The notes: generated from the sequence alone by a model not told the origin. Shown: positions 14,318 through 22,268, counted from the first letter of the stretch. The stretch: 32,179 bases of DNA from Candidatus Yanofskybacteria bacterium RIFCSPHIGHO2_01_FULL_44_17 (GCA_001794195.1 MGJI01000007.1:1-32179), one strand, 5' to 3'. A program made the numbers and translations.

Positions 14318-15405
14318 AAAATTACTAAAAATCTATCTGTGGTTTTGGCCCAGGTGTATTTTTCAAGAATGATCTTGCTGGCGTTTTTTATTTTTTGTTG
14401 TTTTTGTTCGTTGGCCAGGGCATTTTTTATTGTAACGGCAATAGAGTTTGAGGTAAATTTATCTGTAAAAAAAGCATTATTGCCGTAAATTTCATGATTT
14501 AACTTAGACTCTGCTACCACCGCCGGTACGCCGTAGCCCAGCGCTTCAAGCGGTGGCAAGCCGAAGGCTTCTTTTGATGAAACATATAGCAGCAATTTAG
14601 CTCCGGCAAAAAGTTGATTAAGTTCTTCTTCCGGCACGTATTCCTTATAAATTATAGCCTCTCGCCCAAGTCTTTCGTTAACTTCATTTGCCAGATTTTT
14701 TAAAATTGGCGGATTGTATTTGTCCTTACCAACGGCTACGAGATTTAAATCAGGATATTGAGGTGCTAAAATTTCAAAAGCTAATATAGTTTCCCTTAGG
14801 TGACGGCGCGAAAATGCTTGGCCGACATATAATAAGTAGTTCGTAGCCGATGGCTCATAGCTAATAGCTTTCGGCGGATCAATGCCCAAGGTATTAACTT
14901 TAATACGATCGGGGCTTATTTTAAATAATTTGACCAGTTCTTGCTTGGAGGTTTCTGAGATCGCCATGATTTTGGTTGCGTGTTTGGCTGCCCACCAACC
15001 GGCAAATATTTTATAAGCAAGCTTATAGCGTAATGGGAGCGTGCCCTCGTTGATTTCATAATAAATGTCCTCTGTCAGCATCACTAGCGATTTTCCACGA
15101 AAAAGCGGTGAAAGCATGTAGTTTGGGAAAAAAACTAAATCTACTTTTTCAAACCATAATTTTATCGGCAGCCAAAAATAATAGTAAAGACTGAACGAGT
15201 TCGTACCTATGACTTTTTTTACAAAGATGGTATTGTTTAGGAACGGCAAGTCTGGAATCCGTGATTTAAAGTACAGAAAAAGTCTGAACTCATTGGTGAG
15301 TTTAGGTCTTGCCGAAATATTTTCAAGAAGTTTTTTTACGATTCTGCCGACACCCCAAGATTCGGAGCCCTCGATAGACTCACATTCGATACCTATATTA
15401 ATCAT
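14302..15405 (-). CDS. GT4 family glycosyltransferase
   Basis: 367 aa with a GT-B fold. The N-terminal domain starts INIGIECESIEGSESWGVGR. The C-terminal nucleotide-sugar domain begins near YLLYVGQAFSRRHLRETILAF and carries the GT4 signature EAFGLPPLEALGYGVPAVVAE, with the ExxxxxxxE motif (EAFGLPPLE). The linker between the domains (SYEPSATNYL) is encoded by a tagctaatag-type repeat. It overlaps the upstream GT2 gene by 8 nt. Cytoplasmic or membrane-peripheral, it adds a sugar to the lipid-linked repeat unit. Sugar specificity cannot be told. Confidence 0.9.
   Translation of the reverse strand: MINIGIECESIEGSESWGVGRIVKKLLENISARPKLTNEFRLFLYFKSRIPDLPFLNNTIFVKKVIGTNSFSLYYYFWLPIKLWFEKVDLVFFPNYMLSPLFRGKSLVMLTEDIYYEINEGTLPLRYKLAYKIFAGWWAAKHATKIMAISETSKQELVKLFKISPDRIKVNTLGIDPPKAISYEPSATNYLLYVGQAFSRRHLRETILAFEILAPQYPDLNLVAVGKDKYNPPILKNLANEVNERLGREAIIYKEYVPEEELNQLFAGAKLLLYVSSKEAFGLPPLEALGYGVPAVVAESKLNHEIYGNNAFFTDKFTSNSIAVTIKNALANEQKQQKIKNASKIILEKYTWAKTTDRFLVILKAAL
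14836..14868. repeat. gtagttcgtagcc-type repeat read in frame in the GT4 gene
   Basis: gtagttcgtagccgatggct followed by catagctaatagc encodes AISYEPSATNY in the interdomain linker. It is similar in composition to the 11365 and 12616 repeats. Confidence 0.45.
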
Positions 15406-16297
15406 TGATTTTGCCGAACTTTTCTCTATAAAAATCCACTACTCCGACCGTTATTGTTCTTGATATTTCTCGTCTCTGCGCCCAGAAAATTATCTTGACG
15501 AGTTGTTTCATTATAATAAAAAGCGACCAAAACGGCAAGGCAAACTTAATCAATAGGGGGCCGTTTTTCCAATTAAATAGATGCGCGTTGCGATAGTGGT
15601 AGCGAAGTAATAATGCTGACCCGAGAGATCCGGTTGAGGCGGAGCCGACATGCGTAACTTTAGCCTGAGGCACTATCGCTAAATTGAATCCTGCCCTACT
15701 TGCTCGCAAACAGTAGTCCGCATCTTCAAAATAAAGAAAATAGCTTTCATCTAGCAGCCCTATTTTTTCAATAACTTCTCGCTTAATGAGAATGGCGGCG
15801 CCGGTGATGTAGCGGTCAGTATCGAGTATTGAGTATTTGTTACTGGGGGTGACAACAAATGAGTGCGTTAATTCTGATTTTAGCCAGCTAATTTTACTGC
15901 CATAAATTGTGCGATTGCCCTCGTTTATCGCCGGTCCAATAATGCCAATTTTTGGATCAGACTCGGCCGCTTCAATCAGCTTGGATAGAGAACCTTTTTC
16001 AATTGCAGTATCCGGATTTAATATAAAAACATAATCTGCCCCATGCTCCAGCGCGTACTTGATTCCAACGTTGTTGCCGCCGGAATAGCCCAGATTTTTA
16101 GCGTTGGCCAGTAATTTTAAACCGGTTCTTGCCTCAATCAATGAAGATAAATTTTCAACTTTTGGACTTTTGGAATTATTGTCCACTATGACTATTTCTC
16201 GGTTTTGATAATCCAAGCCCGCAACAGAATCAAGACACTTGACAGTGTCTAACGATTTGTTATAATTAAGGATAATAAGAAAGACCCTAGGAGGCAT
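15398..16297 (-). CDS. GT2 family glycosyltransferase
   Basis: 299 aa with the classic N-terminus VFLIILNYNKSLDTVKCLDS, the IVIVDNNSKS nucleotide site, and NLGYSGGNNVGIKYALEHGADYVFILNPDT with the DxD-equivalent. The acceptor-side motif is ILIKREVIEKIGLLDESYFLYFEDADYCLR. A C-terminal hydrophobic helix (LIKFALPFWSLFIIMKQLV) suggests membrane association. The start codon abuts the SD of the divergent 92-aa gene (2 nt apart), and there is no SD of its own. Rhamnosyltransferase-like by the ED.D pattern. Confidence 0.92.
   Translation of the reverse strand: MPPRVFLIILNYNKSLDTVKCLDSVAGLDYQNREIVIVDNNSKSPKVENLSSLIEARTGLKLLANAKNLGYSGGNNVGIKYALEHGADYVFILNPDTAIEKGSLSKLIEAAESDPKIGIIGPAINEGNRTIYGSKISWLKSELTHSFVVTPSNKYSILDTDRYITGAAILIKREVIEKIGLLDESYFLYFEDADYCLRASRAGFNLAIVPQAKVTHVGSASTGSLGSALLLRYHYRNAHLFNWKNGPLLIKFALPFWSLFIIMKQLVKIIFWAQRREISRTITVGVVDFYREKFGKIND
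16239..16266 (+). promoter_or_regulatory. Near-perfect promoter, TTGACA-16-TATAAT with extended -10
   Basis: TTGACA (16239-16244), 16 bp, TGT-TATAAT (16261-16266). It lies inside the 5' end of the divergent GT2 gene and drives the 92-aa membrane protein. Confidence 0.85.
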
Positions 16298-16298
16298 T

Positions 16299-16577
16299 AT
16301 GGTTTGGTTTCTTGAAAATTGGTATTTTTTCTATATACCAGTTCATTTTGTAATCGGAGCGCTGAGTTGGGCATGGTTTAATTATAGCGTGTATAAAGCT
16401 CTTGAAGAAGAATACGGCATTGTTTCTAATATGGAGATGAATTCTTTTATCTGCAAATGTAATTTATTTATTGGCTTGATTGGCGGGCCGATTTCATTAT
16501 TTACTACGTTGATCGCTAGTGTTACGCCATATAGAACATATAGAATCAGACTGAGATACGGTCTTAAATTTTTATAA
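16299..16577 (+). CDS. Small membrane protein, 92 aa
   Basis: ATG 16299 follows AGGAGG with 4-nt spacing and a near-perfect promoter. Two hydrophobic segments are visible (WYFFYIPVHFVIGALSWAWF and CNLFIGLIGGPISLFTTLIA), separated by an acidic loop (ALEEEYGIVSNMEM) with a nearby CKC pair. The C-terminus is basic. No family recognised. The 3' end overlaps the convergent GT4 gene by 6 nt, and no clear terminator hairpin is seen. It is nested on the opposite strand within the polysaccharide cluster. Confidence 0.65.
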   Translation: MVWFLENWYFFYIPVHFVIGALSWAWFNYSVYKALEEEYGIVSNMEMNSFICKCNLFIGLIGGPISLFTTLIASVTPYRTYRIRLRYGLKFL

Positions 16578-17708
16578 TTTTTCTACAAATTCAGCGATTT
16601 GTTGTTTAAATCTTTTTGCCGAGAATTTCTCGGCTGTTTTTTTTATAATTTCCGGATTATAGTTTTGCAGATTTTGTTTTAATATTCTTGCTCCATTTGC
16701 AAGTACCTCCTCAAGCGGGTCCTCAAAGAATTCTCCATTTACGCCCGCCTGTATATATTCTAGCGCTCCGCCGCGCGCTAAAGCCAGCACTGGCTTGCCG
16801 TAGCTCATGGCTTCGATGGGTGTAATGCCAAAATCTTCTTCCTGGGGCATAATAAATGCCATGCAATTAGCATAAAATTGCCGAACTACCTCGTCAGATT
16901 GATGGCCTAATAATTTTACATTTGCTCCGGCAAGTTTTTTTAGTTTTTTAAACTCCGGCCCTCCGCCTATTATTACCAGTGGCCAGCCAAGTTTATTGAA
17001 TGCCCGAATTGCGATGTCTATATTTTTATGCTTATATAGGCGGCTAACTATAAGGAAGTAATTGTTAGGTTTTTGACTATAGATTTTAGGTAGAACTACG
17101 GGTTGATGAGTAGCGACTGACGCCAATTCTACCGGCGGATAAATAATCGTAGATTCTCGGCCGTAATATTTTTTAATGCGCTGGTGGACGTTTTCTGAAA
17201 TCGCAATAAAATGATCAACTCTAGTCGAGGCGTTACGATCCCAGATGCGCAGTAGGTGCTGCAGTATTGCGGTTAGTATTCGCGGAGTATGGCCTGACTC
17301 TTTTTTATATTCAGCGTGCCAATCCCAGAGCTGCCTGGTCGGGCTATAACAATAACAAATGTGTTTGGTTCGCGGTTTAAGTATTAAACCCTTAGAGAAA
17401 GCAACTGAAGATGAAATAACCAGATCAAACTCACTTAAGTTAATCGATTCTATGGCCATCGGCATGAGCGGTGTAAGCAATTTATGACTGCCTAAAAATT
17501 TATAAAGTCTTTGCAAATTACTCGGCCTGATAACAGCTCTCGGTAAAAACCCGTCAGTGAATTTTCTGTTGTGAAAAAGAGTATAGATCGGTGCTTCCGG
17601 GAATAGCTCATGCAACGACTTAAGAGTATTTTCCGCCCCGCCCACGCCCAAAAGCCAATCATGGACAAGAGCGATTCTGGATCGCGGGCGAGCAAATGTA
17701 TTTGACAT
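16572..17708 (-). CDS. GT4 family glycosyltransferase (mannosyltransferase-like)
   Basis: 378 aa, GT-B fold. The N-terminal domain is RIALVHDWLLGVGGAENTL with the glycine-rich acceptor loop, then CYCYSPTRQLWDW, a segment common to WbaZ-type transferases. The C-terminal domain has NYFLIVSRLYKHKNIDIAI, the GGGPEFKKLK strand and EEDFGITPIEAMSYGKPVLAL with the ExxxxxxxE motif. It is the first gene of the minus-strand cluster as visible. A TATACT box on the minus strand (17731-17726) overlaps the -10 of the divergent 104-aa gene. No SD. Confidence 0.92.
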   Translation of the reverse strand: MSNTFARPRSRIALVHDWLLGVGGAENTLKSLHELFPEAPIYTLFHNRKFTDGFLPRAVIRPSNLQRLYKFLGSHKLLTPLMPMAIESINLSEFDLVISSSVAFSKGLILKPRTKHICYCYSPTRQLWDWHAEYKKESGHTPRILTAILQHLLRIWDRNASTRVDHFIAISENVHQRIKKYYGRESTIIYPPVELASVATHQPVVLPKIYSQKPNNYFLIVSRLYKHKNIDIAIRAFNKLGWPLVIIGGGPEFKKLKKLAGANVKLLGHQSDEVVRQFYANCMAFIMPQEEDFGITPIEAMSYGKPVLALARGGALEYIQAGVNGEFFEDPLEEVLANGARILKQNLQNYNPEIIKKTAEKFSAKRFKQQIAEFVEKL

Positions 17709-17733
17709 CTATTCGATTTTAATATAGTATACT
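17702..17733 (+). promoter_or_regulatory. Divergent promoter region with palindromic -10
   Basis: Perfect -35 TTGACA (17702-17707) over the start codon of the divergent GT4 gene. The -10 is TATACT (17728-17733, 20 bp) or TATAGT (15 bp). The octamer agtatact is its own complement, so the minus strand also has TATACT, facing the GT4 gene. Confidence 0.6.
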
Positions 17734-17770
17734 AATTGTGTTCTTTGACGAGTCTAATTAAGGGGTTGAC

Positions 17771-18085
17771 ATGGCTACAAAAAGAAGTAGTATGCTATTT
17801 AACGATTTCAACGAAGAGATTTTGGGTGCATTGTATTCGTGTAAAAATATAAATACGGCCCACATAATAGATATCGAGAAAGCTTGGGCGGTCATTACCG
17901 ATTATTTAAATACAAAAGAAATAATATTTTCCCGATCAGACTTGCAATCATCTCTGAAGTATTTAATTAACAACGGACCCGTACCTATTAGACTACTTTA
18001 CAATAACCCCTCGGATATCACGGTTTATCTGGACCTCGCGGCGCTGGAGTATAAAATAGGCTACCCGCACCTAGGTTCGGCCTAA
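17771..18085 (+). CDS. Hypothetical soluble protein, 104 aa
   Basis: ATG 17771 is preceded by AAGGGG (5-nt spacing) and a promoter with a perfect -35. No signal peptide or membrane helix. Mixed helix/strand composition with an N-terminal MATKRSSMLFNDFNEEILGA, a central AWAVITDYLNTKEIIFSRSDLQ segment resembling a small helical DNA-binding or protein-binding unit, and a VYLDLAALEYKIGYPHLG ending. No family recognised. The cassette closes with a terminator, beyond which lies a copy of the large palindromic repeat. Confidence 0.6.
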   Translation: MATKRSSMLFNDFNEEILGALYSCKNINTAHIIDIEKAWAVITDYLNTKEIIFSRSDLQSSLKYLINNGPVPIRLLYNNPSDITVYLDLAALEYKIGYPHLGSA

Positions 18086-18107
18086 AATTTAACTGATAGC
18101 CATCTTC

Positions 18108-18131
18108 AAAGCGCATAAGCGCTTTTTGTTT
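18108..18131 (+). terminator. Intrinsic terminator
   Basis: AAAGCGC/GCGCTTT stem with an ATAA loop and a TTGTTTT tail, 22 nt after the stop of the 104-aa gene. Confidence 0.8.
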
Positions 18132-18173
18132 TACGGCCGCCCGCTTAAGAGATAAACTTTAGTGAGCCCATTA

Positions 18174-18346
18174 TCATTTCGAGAGTTCTGTCGAAGCCGA
18201 GCGGGCACGGTGTTGTGGTTTAATTTACGCAGAGCGAATGAAGTGAGCGGGTGGTAAATTATGCCACAACGAGCGAGGCGAGACAAAAAGTGCAGTGAAG
18301 CTTGCATCCCCGCTGGGGATGCTAAACAGAACGTCTCGAGAAATGA
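18174..18346. repeat. MITE-like palindromic element, copy A (173 bp)
   Basis: The ends are inverted (tcatttcgagag ... ctcgagaaatga). A second internal pair is gttgtggtttaatttac / gtaaattatgccacaac. A third is cgagac / gtctcg, enclosing a perfect hairpin gcatcccc-gct-ggggatgc. Copy B at 22354-22518 is nearly identical apart from a few substitutions and an 8-bp difference in the middle. It lies 21 nt beyond the mreB stop codon. ORF-track hits here are shadows. Confidence 0.88.
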
Positions 18347-18367
18347 TGAGGGGCAGACAAACAAAGT

Positions 18368-19375
18368 TTATCTTTTAGCCAGAATATTCTTTTTATAAAC
18401 CTCCAAATTATCCAGCACAATGCCCGTTCCCTTGGCTACGCAAAGCAGCGGATCGTCGGCAATCCTGGCCGCTACGCCAGTAATCCTGGTAATTAAGACA
18501 TCTATATTTTTAAGAAGTGCTCCGCCGCCGGATATGACGATGCCGCGGTCCATTATATCAGAGCAAAGCTCAGGAGGTGTTTCCTGCAAGACATTTTTAA
18601 CAGTTTGTACTATCTCGCGAAGCTGTTCCTGCATGGCTTCGGTTATTTCATTTGATGACAGCTCTATTGTCTTAGGATAACCAGTTGTCAGGTCGCGTCC
18701 TCGGACATTTATTTTTTCTTCATTAGTCTGTTTAACGGCATTGGCTATGGCTATTTTAATTAACTCCGCCGTCCTTTCCCCTATTGCTAGACCGTGTTTC
18801 TTTTTAACATATTCAACAATTGCCTGATCAATTTTATTGCCTCCGACCCTAGCCGAATCCCAGCTGACTATTCCCCCAAGGCTTATAACCGCGACATCAG
18901 AGGTGCCGCCTCCAATATTTAATATAAGGTTGCCCACCGGGCTATTGATGGGCACCTTGGCCCCTATAGCCGCTAAAACGGGCTCTTTAACCAGATAGGC
19001 AGCCTTAGCCCCGGCATTTATCGTTGCCTCTATTACGGCACGACGTTCGGTGGATGTAATACCTGCCGGTACAGAAACCAAAATTTCAGGCTTGTAAAAC
19101 CCGAATCGCCCGACGGCCTTATTAATAAAATACTTGAGCATCGCCTCAGTAATACGATAATCGGCAATAACCCCGTCGCGCAGAGGTCGGGAGACCACAA
19201 TGCTGTCCGGGGCACGACCGAGCATTTCTTTGGCGTAATTACCAACGGCGATAATTTTATTGTCCAGGATTGATATGGCGACAACCGAAGGCTCATTTAT
19301 TACAAGTCCCTTGCCGGGCACAAAAACAAGCGTATTGGTTGTTCCTAGATCAATGCCGATTTTTTTTACAAACAT
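18368..19375 (-). CDS. mreB: Rod-shape-determining actin homologue MreB
   Basis: 335 aa, full family length. MreB forms membrane-associated filaments that guide the elongation synthases. The actin-fold ATP-site motifs are phosphate-1 GIDLGTTNTLVF, phosphate-2 LNIGGGTSDVAVIS and adenosine SGGGALLKNIDVLI, plus the conserved VSVPAGITSTERRAV, EPVLAAIGA and GGNKIDQAIVEYV segments. The N-terminal FVKKIG replaces a longer amphipathic helix. No SD; a weak TATTAA box ends 7 nt before the ATG. No mreC/D or rodA neighbours are present. It is divergent from the PEGA-like gene. Confidence 0.97.
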   Translation of the reverse strand: MFVKKIGIDLGTTNTLVFVPGKGLVINEPSVVAISILDNKIIAVGNYAKEMLGRAPDSIVVSRPLRDGVIADYRITEAMLKYFINKAVGRFGFYKPEILVSVPAGITSTERRAVIEATINAGAKAAYLVKEPVLAAIGAKVPINSPVGNLILNIGGGTSDVAVISLGGIVSWDSARVGGNKIDQAIVEYVKKKHGLAIGERTAELIKIAIANAVKQTNEEKINVRGRDLTTGYPKTIELSSNEITEAMQEQLREIVQTVKNVLQETPPELCSDIMDRGIVISGGGALLKNIDVLITRITGVAARIADDPLLCVAKGTGIVLDNLEVYKKNILAKR

Positions 19376-19429
19376 AGATTTGTTAATATTTTTTACTCCG
19401 AATTCGTATATTGGCGACTTATAACAGCT

Positions 19430-19457
19430 TTGACAATATTTACAAAGTGATTAGATT
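19430..19457 (+). promoter_or_regulatory. Promoter, TTGACA-16-TAGATT
   Basis: TTGACA (19430-19435) and TAGATT (19452-19457) lie within the extra codons of the track ORF, showing that the gene begins downstream. Confidence 0.55.
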
Positions 19458-19473
19458 AGTGCACAATAACGAG

Positions 19474-20361
19474 ATGAGGAAGAAAACAAGGCGCCTATTA
19501 TTTTTTACGGCAGTTCTACTGTTTGTTGTAATCGGTTGCGGAGCCGTGCTTTTTGCATTGGGCTATAAATATGATTTTGTTCATAATAAATTTTTAAAAA
19601 TTGGTTCTTTTGAACTTAAAACTAACGTGGCCGCAGAGGTTTATGTAAATGATGTGCTTGCCGGCGAGACTTCATTTTTATCCAATTCATTTTCAAAAAG
19701 TCGTTTGTTGCCCAGAACTTACACGGTAAGAGTTCAAAATGAAAATTATCAGTCATGGCAGAAGCTGGTAAAAGTAGAAGCCGGCTTTTTCATATATTTT
19801 CCAAGGGTTGTTCTGGTGCCTAAAAATTTCAACGAAGAAATTATCGCATCCAGCTCCATCTCGCTTATTTCTGTTAAGAGGTTTGAAACCGAAAGTGGGC
19901 TGGCAATTATCGGTAATAAGCAAAAGCTTGAATCAATAGACCTGAAGACTGGGGAAGTAAAGCCTTTCAAAGAAATCGTAAAAAAAGAGACAGCGCCACT
20001 CGTTGATTCGGACGGTTCTATTATTTCACCGGATAACACAAAAACAGCTTGGGCCAACGATCACGAGGTTTGGGTCAAGTGGCTTAAGGATTCTGATTAC
20101 CAGCCGTTTAAAAAGACGGGAGAAACTGAATTCGTAATACGTTTTTCACAAAAAGCAGACGATATGCAGTGGTACAAAGACTCAAGCCATTTGATTGTAA
20201 GCTCGGGTAGTATTTTAAAGTTTGTAGAGATTGACAAGCGTGGTGGAGTTAATATCAATGATATTTCTGCCATAAGCGGTCCGTTCTACTACGACCACGG
20301 CATCGATGCGATATTTAAGTTCGAAGGTAATAGGGTGGTCAGGATTGGCCTATCTTATTAG
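19474..20361 (+). CDS. Membrane-anchored PEGA-like domain protein
   Basis: The track TTG start at 19411 precedes the promoter. ATG 19474 gives MRKKTRRLLFFTAVLLFVVI, a proper signal anchor, and a 295-aa protein. Outside the membrane, residues ~45-110 (GSFELKTNVAAEVYVNDVLAGET ... RTYTVRVQNENYQSW) have the PEGA pattern of short beta strands with a lipid- or surface-associated role. The remainder (IIGNKQKLESIDLKTGEV, TAWANDHEVWVKWL) has beta-propeller-like WD strands of low similarity. Probably a surface or cell-wall-associated structural protein. Only a weak SD (ACGAG). Confidence 0.7.
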   Translation: MRKKTRRLLFFTAVLLFVVIGCGAVLFALGYKYDFVHNKFLKIGSFELKTNVAAEVYVNDVLAGETSFLSNSFSKSRLLPRTYTVRVQNENYQSWQKLVKVEAGFFIYFPRVVLVPKNFNEEIIASSSISLISVKRFETESGLAIIGNKQKLESIDLKTGEVKPFKEIVKKETAPLVDSDGSIISPDNTKTAWANDHEVWVKWLKDSDYQPFKKTGETEFVIRFSQKADDMQWYKDSSHLIVSSGSILKFVEIDKRGGVNINDISAISGPFYYDHGIDAIFKFEGNRVVRIGLSY

Positions 20362-20436
20362 TTAGCGTTCAAAGGTTTTAAAACCATACGCCAAGTCTGC
20401 GCATCTTATATTATTATACCTTAACAAGGAGTTGCC

Positions 20437-21123
20437 ATGAAACCCAGAAGCATCATATTTGTCCGCCACGCTCAATCTATAGGTAATATAATGACACAAG
20501 ATGAACGGGCTAATTATGAAATTCCAAACCATGCCTATCCGCTTACTGACATAGGTAGGCAGCAGGCCATCCTTACTGGAAAATATCTTAAAGATGAACT
20601 AAGTCCCAAACTCCCAGATATATTTTTGACCTCCACCTTCCTCAGGACTCAGATGACGATGGATCTAATACTTAAAGAGCTGCGAGCGCCAGTAAATTTA
20701 ACCCCGATTATTGACTCGCGCCTAGATGAAAAATGGGACGGAATTTTTCACGAACTTTCCAGGGCTGACGTAGAGAGATTATACCCCGAACAGATAAAGC
20801 TGAGGAAGCTTGTGGGATATTATCACCACCGAGCGCCTGGCGGTGAGAGCTGTCCAGACGTTGAGATTAAGATAAGAAACCTTCTCTCAGATCCAATTAT
20901 CGCTGGCAAGAGGCTTTTGGCTGTTGGTCATGGCAGGTGGTTCGTTATATTCCAAAAAGTCATTCACAATTTGAGTGTTGACGAGTTTTTGCAACTCAAA
21001 GATCAGGGTTCTGAAAACTGTTCTGTCACGGAATATTTATTTGAAAATATACCCAAGTCACCAAGTGAAAGCTTTGTTCCCTGGAAGGGATATTTGGAAG
21101 AGCAAAAAACTGAACTAGCCTAA
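20437..21123 (+). CDS. Histidine phosphatase superfamily protein (phosphoglycerate mutase-like)
   Basis: 228 aa. The catalytic RHG loop is FVRHAQSIGN; the second-site segment is LTSTFLRTQMTMDLI with its Arg. The acid/base region is around LDEKWDGIFHELS and the distal His is in AVGHGRWFVIF. This is the branch-2-like fold used by broad-specificity phosphatases and cofactor-dependent mutases. The substrate is not predictable, and the lack of glycolytic neighbours makes a phosphatase as likely as a mutase. The start has a strong SD (AAGGAG), and a terminator follows the stop by 8 nt, so it forms a stand-alone unit. Confidence 0.85.
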   Translation: MKPRSIIFVRHAQSIGNIMTQDERANYEIPNHAYPLTDIGRQQAILTGKYLKDELSPKLPDIFLTSTFLRTQMTMDLILKELRAPVNLTPIIDSRLDEKWDGIFHELSRADVERLYPEQIKLRKLVGYYHHRAPGGESCPDVEIKIRNLLSDPIIAGKRLLAVGHGRWFVIFQKVIHNLSVDEFLQLKDQGSENCSVTEYLFENIPKSPSESFVPWKGYLEEQKTELA

Positions 21124-21130
21124 ATTTTTT

Positions 21131-21152
21131 GCCGACTAATAATCGGCTTTTT
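21131..21152 (+). terminator. Intrinsic terminator
   Basis: GCCGA/TCGGC stem followed by TTTTT. The -35 of the next operon begins 3 nt later. Confidence 0.8.
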
Positions 21153-21154
21153 AG

Positions 21155-21183
21155 TTGACAGTTAATTTAAAAAATGCTAATCT
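21155..21183 (+). promoter_or_regulatory. Promoter, TTGACA-17-TAATCT with TGC extension
   Basis: Perfect -35 (21155-21160), 17 bp, TGC-TAATCT (21178-21183). The ORF track mistook the -35 TTG for a start codon. Confidence 0.75.
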
Positions 21184-21217
21184 TTTGTTGATCTTTGACA
21201 AGAATTTGGAGGATTGG

Positions 21218-21628
21218 ATGTCGGCAAATGTGGTTTATATAATCACGGTAAGCATTGTTCTGATTATCGGTATTGCCTCGGCCTATCATTTTTTGCAAGC
21301 ATCACGTACAAAAAAAGAAATTGAAGAGCTTTACTCAATTCTGCGCGAACGTTCAGAAGAAATTGGAACAAAATTGTGCCAACTCCTGGTTGTTAATGGA
21401 TTGCAGTTTGAAAGATCGCAGCCAGAACCAGCCGTACATTCAATTATTGTAAGTAAAAACGGTTCTCCTGCGGCACGAGTATTGATAAATGTTGATCGAG
21501 GTTATACACCATTGGAAATTAGCTTTCCAAGTGGCCAAAATTATTACCGAGGCGTGTCGTTTGATAATTTGCCGCAAGCAGCTCTTGATTCAATTCTCGG
21601 TACTCTTAAAGAAGGAGGAAGAGCATGA
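21218..21628 (+). CDS. Unknown membrane-anchored protein, first gene of a three-gene operon
   Basis: The start is corrected from 21155 to ATG 21218, which follows GGAGG by 5 nt and lies 35 nt after the promoter. The protein has 136 aa: an N-terminal membrane helix (VVYIITVSIVLIIGIASAY), a charged coiled coil (RTKKEIEELYSILRERSEEI), then a compact cytoplasmic domain of beta strands (HSIIVSKNGSPAARVLINVD ... YRGVSFDNL). No family recognised. It overlaps the next gene by 4 nt (ATGA). Confidence 0.65.
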   Translation: MSANVVYIITVSIVLIIGIASAYHFLQASRTKKEIEELYSILRERSEEIGTKLCQLLVVNGLQFERSQPEPAVHSIIVSKNGSPAARVLINVDRGYTPLEISFPSGQNYYRGVSFDNLPQAALDSILGTLKEGGRA

Positions 21629-22104
21629 AAATGGAAACCTTGGGATCTGGCGAGACTATACTATTAATCCCAAAACACAGCCAAGAAGAATATCCAAACG
21701 AAACCGTTCCCGTCGTTGTTTTAAAAGGCTATTCAGACAGATATAATTCCGAAGTAAAAGAGATATACAGGGGCCCGCTATTTGGTGGGAATGTTGCAAG
21801 AGTAACTGGCTGCGCCTCTGCTGGCTATCTTGCTATGGCTGTCAGAGACACGACGCCTGGAAATGTATATTCTTGGTTAACCAAAGCCATCAAATCTCAA
21901 GACCACGACGGTTTAGCCGCAAAAGCCGAAGCCATAAAAACATGTGGCTTCCAAGATGTTCACGAGGATTTAAGAAATATTTGTCAGATAGTCTTACGCA
22001 GTGGCGTTATCGCTAAGGTAAGATATAACTTTATAGATAAAATAGGGTTAAAAAGATTGGAATACTGCCTTATGACGATTGCTACTGAAGGGAGACGAGC
22101 ATGA
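21625..22104 (+). CDS. Unknown soluble protein, second gene of the operon
   Basis: 159 aa. The start is supported by AAGGAGG with 6-nt spacing. Beta-rich N-terminal half (GETILLIPKHSQ, VPVVVLKGYSD, VKEIYRGPLFGG) and a helical C-terminal half with two cysteines (ETCGF-like KTCGFQDVHEDLRNIC and EYCLMTI). No catalytic motif or family recognised. It is coupled to both neighbours through ATGA overlaps, so the three products probably work together, perhaps at the membrane via the first protein. Confidence 0.65.
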   Translation: MKMETLGSGETILLIPKHSQEEYPNETVPVVVLKGYSDRYNSEVKEIYRGPLFGGNVARVTGCASAGYLAMAVRDTTPGNVYSWLTKAIKSQDHDGLAAKAEAIKTCGFQDVHEDLRNICQIVLRSGVIAKVRYNFIDKIGLKRLEYCLMTIATEGRRA

Positions 22105-22268
22105 CAGAAAAAACAAAAAGGCACACACTGAGGACTCTAAAACCGAGAAAGGCTAAAAAGAACATAATGGACGATGAGCCAATTATAATAGTAGTCGGCA
22201 GTCAACCAACTCTATTGGCGGTTGATAAAGAAGGCAAAACCCACCGAATTACAAAAAGATTTGTTTAA
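22101..22268 (+). CDS. Unknown basic small protein, 55 aa, third gene of the operon
   Basis: Missed by the ORF track. ATG 22101 overlaps the previous stop (ATGA) with GGGAG 5 nt upstream. It has a strongly basic N-terminal third (MTEKTKRHTLRTLKPRKAKK), then an acidic turn and a hydrophobic strand pair (PIIIVVGSQPTLLAVDKEGK). A nucleic-acid-binding tail is possible. A terminator follows 15 nt after the stop. Confidence 0.65.
   Translation: MTEKTKRHTLRTLKPRKAKKNIMDDEPIIIVVGSQPTLLAVDKEGKTHRITKRFV

Noticed and set aside
18131-18364. 77-aa minus-strand ORF
   Set aside because: It lies almost wholly inside the palindromic repeat copy A, and no equivalent full-length frame exists in copy B.
21155-21217. 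N-terminal 21 codons of the 157-aa track ORF
   Set aside because: The TTG start is the -35 hexamer of a consensus promoter; the SD-led ATG is at 21218.
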